Shown here in pieces: positions 4,926-8,721 of a stretch of DNA of 8,721 nucleotides. The notes under the pieces are model-generated. The model did no database searches, had not been told where the DNA came from, and saw nothing but the letters and a program-made list of their open reading frames with translations. This DNA is from JBEKHI01 sp050012355. GTDB lineage: Bacteria > Actinomycetota > Actinomycetes > Streptosporangiales > Streptosporangiaceae. Made by a program: the position numbers and the translations under genes. The stretch lies in assembly GCA_050012355.1 (NCBI GenBank), contig JBEKHI010000355.1:1-8721 (forward strand). The letters are read 5' to 3'. Position 1 is the stretch's first letter. Each line of letters starts with the position of its first letter.

Positions 4926-7702
4926 TGGCTCCGCCCATCCCAGGCCTGCGGCCGCCCGTCCAGGTGCAGCACCGCACCGGGGGCGATGTCGCGTTCGGCG
5001 TGCTCGCCGTGCTCGTGCTGGTCGCGCTCGCCATCGGCGTGCCCATCGCGCTGATCAGTGTCTTCGGCGTGCCCATCCCGCATCACTTCAGCACTAGCTT
5101 CCTTACCAGCCAGCTCGACGTCATGTCGATACTCAATGTCCTCGCCGTCGTGGTGTGGATCCTCTGGATCCAGCTGCTCTGGTGCGTGATCGTCGAGATC
5201 AAGGCGGCGATACGCAACGTCGGCGTGCCTGGACGGGTGCCGCTGGCCGGCCCCACCCAGTCGGCCGCGCACCGGCTGGTCAGCGCGGCGTTGCTGCTGT
5301 TCGCCGCGACCGCCGCGCTGGCCCCGGCGGTCTCGCACGCCGGTGCCGCGCCGCGCCCGGCGCATTCCATCAGCGCGCAGGCGACGCCAGGGGCGGAGCA
5401 GCCGCAGCAGGCGGCCGTCCCTACCGAGGCGCACGAGCCGGCCCACGCCACACCCACGGCCGAGAAGATCTACGTGGTCCAGCCGCCGGAGGGCCGGTTC
5501 CACGAGAGCCTGTGGGAGATCGCGCAGAACCATCTCGGCAACGGCCGCCGGTACACGGAGATCTTCGAGCTCAACAAGGACCGGGTCCAGCCGGACGGCA
5601 GCAAGCTGACCATCGCGTCGCTGATCCGTCCCGGCTGGGTGCTGCGGATGCCGAGCGACGCATACGGCCCGGGGATTCGCAGCGTCGCCGAGCCGGAGCA
5701 CGACAGCGCGCCGGTATCCAGTCACCCCGAAACCAGCCACGCGCAATCCACTCAGGATGGCACCGGCACGGCGTCGACGACCGGTTCCGGAGCGGTCCCC
5801 GGCGGGGTCAGCGCCAGTGCCGCCACCCAGCTGGCCAGCTCCACGGTCTGGCCGTACGAGCTGTCAGCCGCGTCGCTGCTAGCAGCCGGTGTGCTGGTCG
5901 CGCTTGGCCGCCGTCGCCGCGAACGGCTCTGGCAGCGCGCGTTCGGCATGCGGCTGGCCGAGCCGACCGGAGCCGCCGCGACCGCCGAGCAGGCGATGAC
6001 CCTCGGCGCCGACGACCCCGGCGTAACGGTGCTCGACCGAGGACTGCGCCAGCTCGTCAAGTCGCTCGCCGAGCAGGGCCGTACCCCGCCGAACGTGTAC
6101 GCCGCCCACCTGGGTGAAGATCACCTGGACCTATGGATCGCGCCGCCGGATATGAACGCGCCGTTCCCGTGGACGGTCGCTGACGATGGCCAGGTGTGGC
6201 GGCTGGCCGCCGAGGTCGCCGACGCTATCGATCCCGGATACGCGACGCCCGCGCCGTATCCAGGGCTGGTGTCGATCGGCACGAACGAGACGGGCCGGGT
6301 GCTCGTCGATCTGGAGGTCGCCAACGGCCTCATCGCGATGCGCGGCCCGGACACGACGGTCCGCGCGGCGCTGGCCGCGCTCGCCGTCGAACTGGTCACC
6401 AACCGCTGGTCCGATCGCATGCGGGTCACGCTCGTAGGCTTCGGCGCCGACCTAACTTTTATTTCTCCAGAACGAGTGCGCTCAGTCAGTTCGGTTGACG
6501 AAGTTCTCCCCGAACTCGAACAGCGCGTGGCCGAGATCGAGAAGCTGCTCGATGACTCCGGATTCGACTCGGCGCTGACCGGTCGCTCGGCGGGGAACCC
6601 GGACGAGTTCGCGCCGCATTACCTGATCGTGGGAACGCCGCTGACCCAGCGGCAAGCCGACCGGCTGCTGGTGCTGTCTCGGGCTCGGCACCGGCTGACG
6701 TTCGGCTACGTGGTCGCCGGTGATGTCTCCGGCGCGGCCTGGACCTGGGACCTTACCGACGACGGCTGGCTGAAAGCGGGCGTCCTCGGTTTCGAGCTGA
6801 AGGCGCAGTTGCTTCCGCCCGAGCAGTACCAGGCGATCATCAACCTGTTCCGTGACACGGTGAACGGCGACAACGTGCCGCTCACCAACCCGGCGGTCGG
6901 CGCGGTGCTTGGACCGATGCTGCGTCCCGGCACCCCGGCGGCCGCCGAGATCGGGATACTCGGGCCCGCGGTCGTACGCGCGCCCGGTCCCATGGAGCCC
7001 GCCCGGCTCGCCCTGGCCACCGAGCTCGTCGCTTACCTCGGAGCGCACCCAGGCGGCGTCCACCTCAATGTCCTCACTGGCGCGATCTGGCCGCGCGGCG
7101 TCTCGGCCGAGATACGCGACGCGACGCTCGCCAGGGCGACGGAGTGGCTGGGCGGCGAAGATAACCTGCGCCGCGAACGCGACGGCCGCATCACGCTAGG
7201 CCCGGCCGTCCGGGTCGACTGGCAGGTGTTCCGCGGCCTGATCGCGCAGGCCGCGACGGCCAGCGCCACCGACTCTCCCGGCGCCGGCCGGGCCGAGCTG
7301 GGGTTCCTCGAGGCCGCGCTGAACCTGGCCAGAGGACCGGTGCTCGAGGGGCATGACCAGCGTCGTTATGGCTGGCTAGGGACGGACCCGGTGCTGCACG
7401 AGGCTACGGCGCTGGTGGCGGACGCGGCGCACCGCCTGTCCGCGCTGCGGTACTCGGGGCGTGACCCCGACGGTGCGATGGACGCGGCGCGGGCCGGGCT
7501 GCGGCTGGCGCCAGACGACGAGCAACTGTGGCGCGACCTGCTGATGGCGGCGCACGCCACCGGGTCCGAGCATGTGCTGCGGGCGGTCGTCGGCGAGGTC
7601 AGCGCGCGGATAGCGCCCGGCGGGGCACCGCAGCGCATAGCGCCAGCAACCGAGGCGCTCATTGACGAGCTTTTCCCGTCCTGGCGGGATCTTGCGGCAT
7701 GA
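4925..7702 (+). CDS. Polytopic membrane protein with external LysM-like domain and C-terminal winged-helix/BTAD module
   Basis: This 925-residue protein has membrane segments at about 22-49, 66-92, 118-136 and 308-328. A LysM-like domain lies at about 181-243 ('SLWEIAQNHLGNGRRYTEIF', 'LIRPGWVLRMP'), flanked by Ala/Pro/Ser/Thr-rich linkers. Basic residues follow segment 2 (KAAIR) and segment 4 (RRRRER), so the positive-inside rule puts LysM outside and the last ~600 residues in the cytoplasm. A middle domain (about 340-685) contains 'GLIAMRGPDTTVRAAL' from residue 468, like a P-loop position without its Lys; I do not firmly recognise it. The C-terminus (688-925) has a winged-helix-like part ('AIWPRGVSAEIRDATL', 'RVDWQVFRGLI') and a helical BTAD repeat, as in SARP/AfsR regulators. 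It follows the TadG-like gene with a one-base overlap and ends in ATGA. LysM proteins with BTAD ends occur near actinobacterial Tad genes. DNA binding is unproven; the domain may act only in protein contacts. Confidence 0.8.
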   Translation: MAPPIPGLRPPVQVQHRTGGDVAFGVLAVLVLVALAIGVPIALISVFGVPIPHHFSTSFLTSQLDVMSILNVLAVVVWILWIQLLWCVIVEIKAAIRNVGVPGRVPLAGPTQSAAHRLVSAALLLFAATAALAPAVSHAGAAPRPAHSISAQATPGAEQPQQAAVPTEAHEPAHATPTAEKIYVVQPPEGRFHESLWEIAQNHLGNGRRYTEIFELNKDRVQPDGSKLTIASLIRPGWVLRMPSDAYGPGIRSVAEPEHDSAPVSSHPETSHAQSTQDGTGTASTTGSGAVPGGVSASAATQLASSTVWPYELSAASLLAAGVLVALGRRRRERLWQRAFGMRLAEPTGAAATAEQAMTLGADDPGVTVLDRGLRQLVKSLAEQGRTPPNVYAAHLGEDHLDLWIAPPDMNAPFPWTVADDGQVWRLAAEVADAIDPGYATPAPYPGLVSIGTNETGRVLVDLEVANGLIAMRGPDTTVRAALAALAVELVTNRWSDRMRVTLVGFGADLTFISPERVRSVSSVDEVLPELEQRVAEIEKLLDDSGFDSALTGRSAGNPDEFAPHYLIVGTPLTQRQADRLLVLSRARHRLTFGYVVAGDVSGAAWTWDLTDDGWLKAGVLGFELKAQLLPPEQYQAIINLFRDTVNGDNVPLTNPAVGAVLGPMLRPGTPAAAEIGILGPAVVRAPGPMEPARLALATELVAYLGAHPGGVHLNVLTGAIWPRGVSAEIRDATLARATEWLGGEDNLRRERDGRITLGPAVRVDWQVFRGLIAQAATASATDSPGAGRAELGFLEAALNLARGPVLEGHDQRRYGWLGTDPVLHEATALVADAAHRLSALRYSGRDPDGAMDAARAGLRLAPDDEQLWRDLLMAAHATGSEHVLRAVVGEVSARIAPGGAPQRIAPATEALIDELFPSWRDLAA

Positions 7703-7707
7703 CAAAC

Positions 7708-7713
7708 GGGAGG
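7708..7713 (+). promoter_or_regulatory. Ribosome binding site favouring a TTG start for the lipoprotein
   Basis: GGGAGG lies 6 bases before TTG 7720. The upstream in-frame ATG 7699 overlaps the preceding stop (ATGA) but has no comparable site, so TTG looks like the main start. Confidence 0.6.
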
Positions 7714-7719
7714 TATTTC

Positions 7720-8370
7720 TTGAGCGGAACTCGGCTGGCTTTCGTGGTCGCCGCCACGGCGCTCACGTTGTCCGCGTGCGGTTCACAGGCGCCTGCTCAG
7801 TCGTCCGCGGGGTTCACCCCGGAGGGCAGTGCCGCGGCTCAATCGAGCACGGCGGCTCAGCCCACAGCGACGAACGCGGAGGATCCGTTCCCGGGAGTGG
7901 TCAATTTCGACTTCGGTCCGCTGCCCGCTGGGCAAGAGGACGCGGAAGTCGCGACGACCGACCGGGACTTCCTGCTCGCCTACTACGAGGCCATCTACAC
8001 GCGGGGAAAATACACCGGTTATAAGTCATACATCTCCAACAGCGGAATGCTGAGTTCGGTCGAGGATGACATCGCGTCGCAAGTCGCGGAGCATCGCGGT
8101 TATCGCGGTACGGTCCGGTTCTTCGATATTACGGTGACAACTCCGCCGTATTTCTCCAGCGACCTGAGCGTCAACTACTGCGTGGATGAGTCGCAATTCG
8201 CGTACACGAACATCACGACTGGCGAGAAGACCACGGACACGAGGACGCCGGACCAGCACTACTACGAGGAAAGTGACATGTTCGCGCAGAATTCCAGCGG
8301 AGCATGGCGCCTGACCGGCGACACGTATGAGTACTACCCCGACGGGCAAGCAAAGGAGTGCAAGGCGTGA
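7720..8370 (+). CDS. Predicted lipoprotein of unknown function
   Basis: Starting from TTG 7720 the product has 216 residues; ATG 7699 would add seven and is the alternative. The signal peptide is short (Arg5, then a hydrophobic core 6-18) and ends in the lipobox Leu17-Ser18-Ala19-Cys20, so Cys20 should be lipidated and the protein tethered outside the membrane. A low-complexity Ala/Ser/Gln/Thr linker covers about 21-58. The remaining folded part is rich in Tyr and acidic residues ('DFLLAYYEAIYTRGKYTGYK') and has alternating strands with cysteines in 'NYCVDES' and the terminal 'KECKA'. A helix-then-strands layout of this size would suit an NTF2-like fold, but this is a guess from pattern only. 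I recognise no enzyme motif. It follows the LysM-BTAD gene and overlaps the next gene by four bases, so it probably belongs to the same surface system. Confidence 0.8.
   Translation: MSGTRLAFVVAATALTLSACGSQAPAQSSAGFTPEGSAAAQSSTAAQPTATNAEDPFPGVVNFDFGPLPAGQEDAEVATTDRDFLLAYYEAIYTRGKYTGYKSYISNSGMLSSVEDDIASQVAEHRGYRGTVRFFDITVTTPPYFSSDLSVNYCVDESQFAYTNITTGEKTTDTRTPDQHYYEESDMFAQNSSGAWRLTGDTYEYYPDGQAKECKA
8353..8358 (+). promoter_or_regulatory. Ribosome binding site for the last secreted-protein gene
   Basis: AAGGAG lies 8 bases before GTG 8367. It is near-consensus and supports a start that overlaps the lipoprotein stop as GTGA. Confidence 0.7.
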
Positions 8371-8721
8371 ACCTTCGTCGTATTGCGGGTCTGCTCGCCG
8401 CCAGCGGGATCGTTGTCGCGCTGGCAGCGGGATCGGCGAGCGCGGATCCGGTCAACGGTGGCGGTGGTGGCGGTAGCAGCAGCACCGCCGGGTGCAGCGG
8501 AGAGAGCTGCTACGTGTCGCTCCTGAACCTCATCCGCCTCTCCCCTTCGGGTGGCGCGGGTGTCGAATCGGGGGACGGAACGGCGAACAACGTTGATCTG
8601 TCGCTGCCGATTTGCTGGGAGCAGCCGTGGAAGGACGCTGCCGACACCTACAACTGGTGGATTCACCAAGGCGAGGACACGCTTGGTGACGGCGGCCCAG
8701 CCTATCTGAAGTACGAGCAGC
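8367..8721 (+). CDS. Secreted protein of unknown function, 3' end outside window
   Basis: The frame from GTG 8367 stays open to the window edge (118 complete codons). Residues 1-26 form a classical Sec signal peptide: Arg4-Arg5, a hydrophobic core, and 'SASA' with predicted cleavage after Ala26. A flexible Gly6-Ser3 linker (31-39) follows the cleavage site. The exported part then shows 'CSGESC', a short hydrophobic stretch ('VSLLNLIRL') and 'LPICWEQPW', followed by a segment rich in Trp, Tyr, Asp and Gly. The cysteines suggest disulfides outside the cell. The stretch around 'PICWEQP' recalls uncharacterised secreted proteins next to Tad genes in actinomycetes, but I cannot name a family. The start is supported by a strong ribosome site and by coupling to the lipoprotein gene. 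The total length and any C-terminal anchor are unknown. Confidence 0.75.
   Translation, partial: MNLRRIAGLLAASGIVVALAAGSASADPVNGGGGGGSSSTAGCSGESCYVSLLNLIRLSPSGGAGVESGDGTANNVDLSLPICWEQPWKDAADTYNWWIHQGEDTLGDGGPAYLKYEQ
8457..8483 (+). repeat. Gly-Ser linker repeat (GGT/GGC codons then AGC codons)
   Basis: Six consecutive glycine codons alternate GGT and GGC and are followed by three AGC serine codons, within the secreted-protein gene just after its signal peptide. It is a low-complexity coding repeat that may vary in length between strains. Confidence 0.6.

Noticed and set aside
4646..5746. A 366-codon minus-strand open frame across the TadG-like and LysM-BTAD genes
   Set aside because: Composition is low-complexity Arg/His/Asp/Gly and it crosses two well-supported + strand genes; a shadow frame.
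5155..6117. A 320-codon + strand frame inside the LysM-BTAD gene
   Set aside because: Extremely Arg/Ala/Gly-rich with no motif; it is the +1/+2 shadow of the real frame, which has LysM and membrane segments.
1..8721. tRNA, rRNA, CRISPR arrays, insertion sequences, attachment sites or terminator hairpins
   Set aside because: No spaced direct repeats, transposase-like proteins, cloverleaf-like segments or hairpin-plus-T-run structures were seen; the window is almost wholly coding on one strand.

Overview
The window is GC-rich, uses GTG and TTG start codons, and is packed with co-directional genes whose ends overlap or nearly touch. This points to a high-GC Gram-positive actinomycete (Streptomyces, Streptosporangiales or a relative). 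I cannot fix the genus from the sequence alone. Every supported gene is on the + strand. No intergenic gap exceeds about 20 bases, and I see no promoter or terminator, so the window looks like the interior of one long operon that begins upstream and continues downstream.

Layout. Positions 1-196 hold the C-terminal end of a probable MinD/ParA-like (CpaE/TadZ-type) ATPase. Positions 181-3291 encode the motor and inner-membrane platform of a Tad (tight adherence, type IVb / type IVc) pilus or Tad-like secretion machine: the TadA/CpaF ATPase, TadB and TadC. Positions 3312-4925 encode four small single-pass proteins: a Flp-type pilin of 73 aa, two TadE-like pseudopilins and a short TadG-like protein. 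The first three carry the class III prepilin signature (Gly, cleavage, Glu at +5). The TadG-like protein does not.

Positions 4925-7702 encode a 925-residue membrane protein. It has four predicted membrane segments, an external LysM-like domain and a cytoplasmic C-terminal half ending in a winged-helix/BTAD (SARP-type) module. Positions 7720-8370 encode a lipoprotein of unknown function. From 8367 to the window end there is the start of a secreted, cysteine-containing protein of unknown function.

How the parts could work together. TadA would hydrolyse ATP beneath the TadB/TadC platform to extrude a fibre of the Flp-like pilin. The TadE/TadG-like proteins would act as minor pilins or assembly factors. 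The LysM-BTAD protein is placed to touch peptidoglycan on one side and a regulatory domain on the other. The lipoprotein and secreted protein may be surface accessories. The pilus assignments rest on clear family motifs. The sensing role of the LysM-BTAD protein and the roles of the last two proteins are inference. The prepilin peptidase (TadV/CpaA) and any CpaB-like protein are not in the window.
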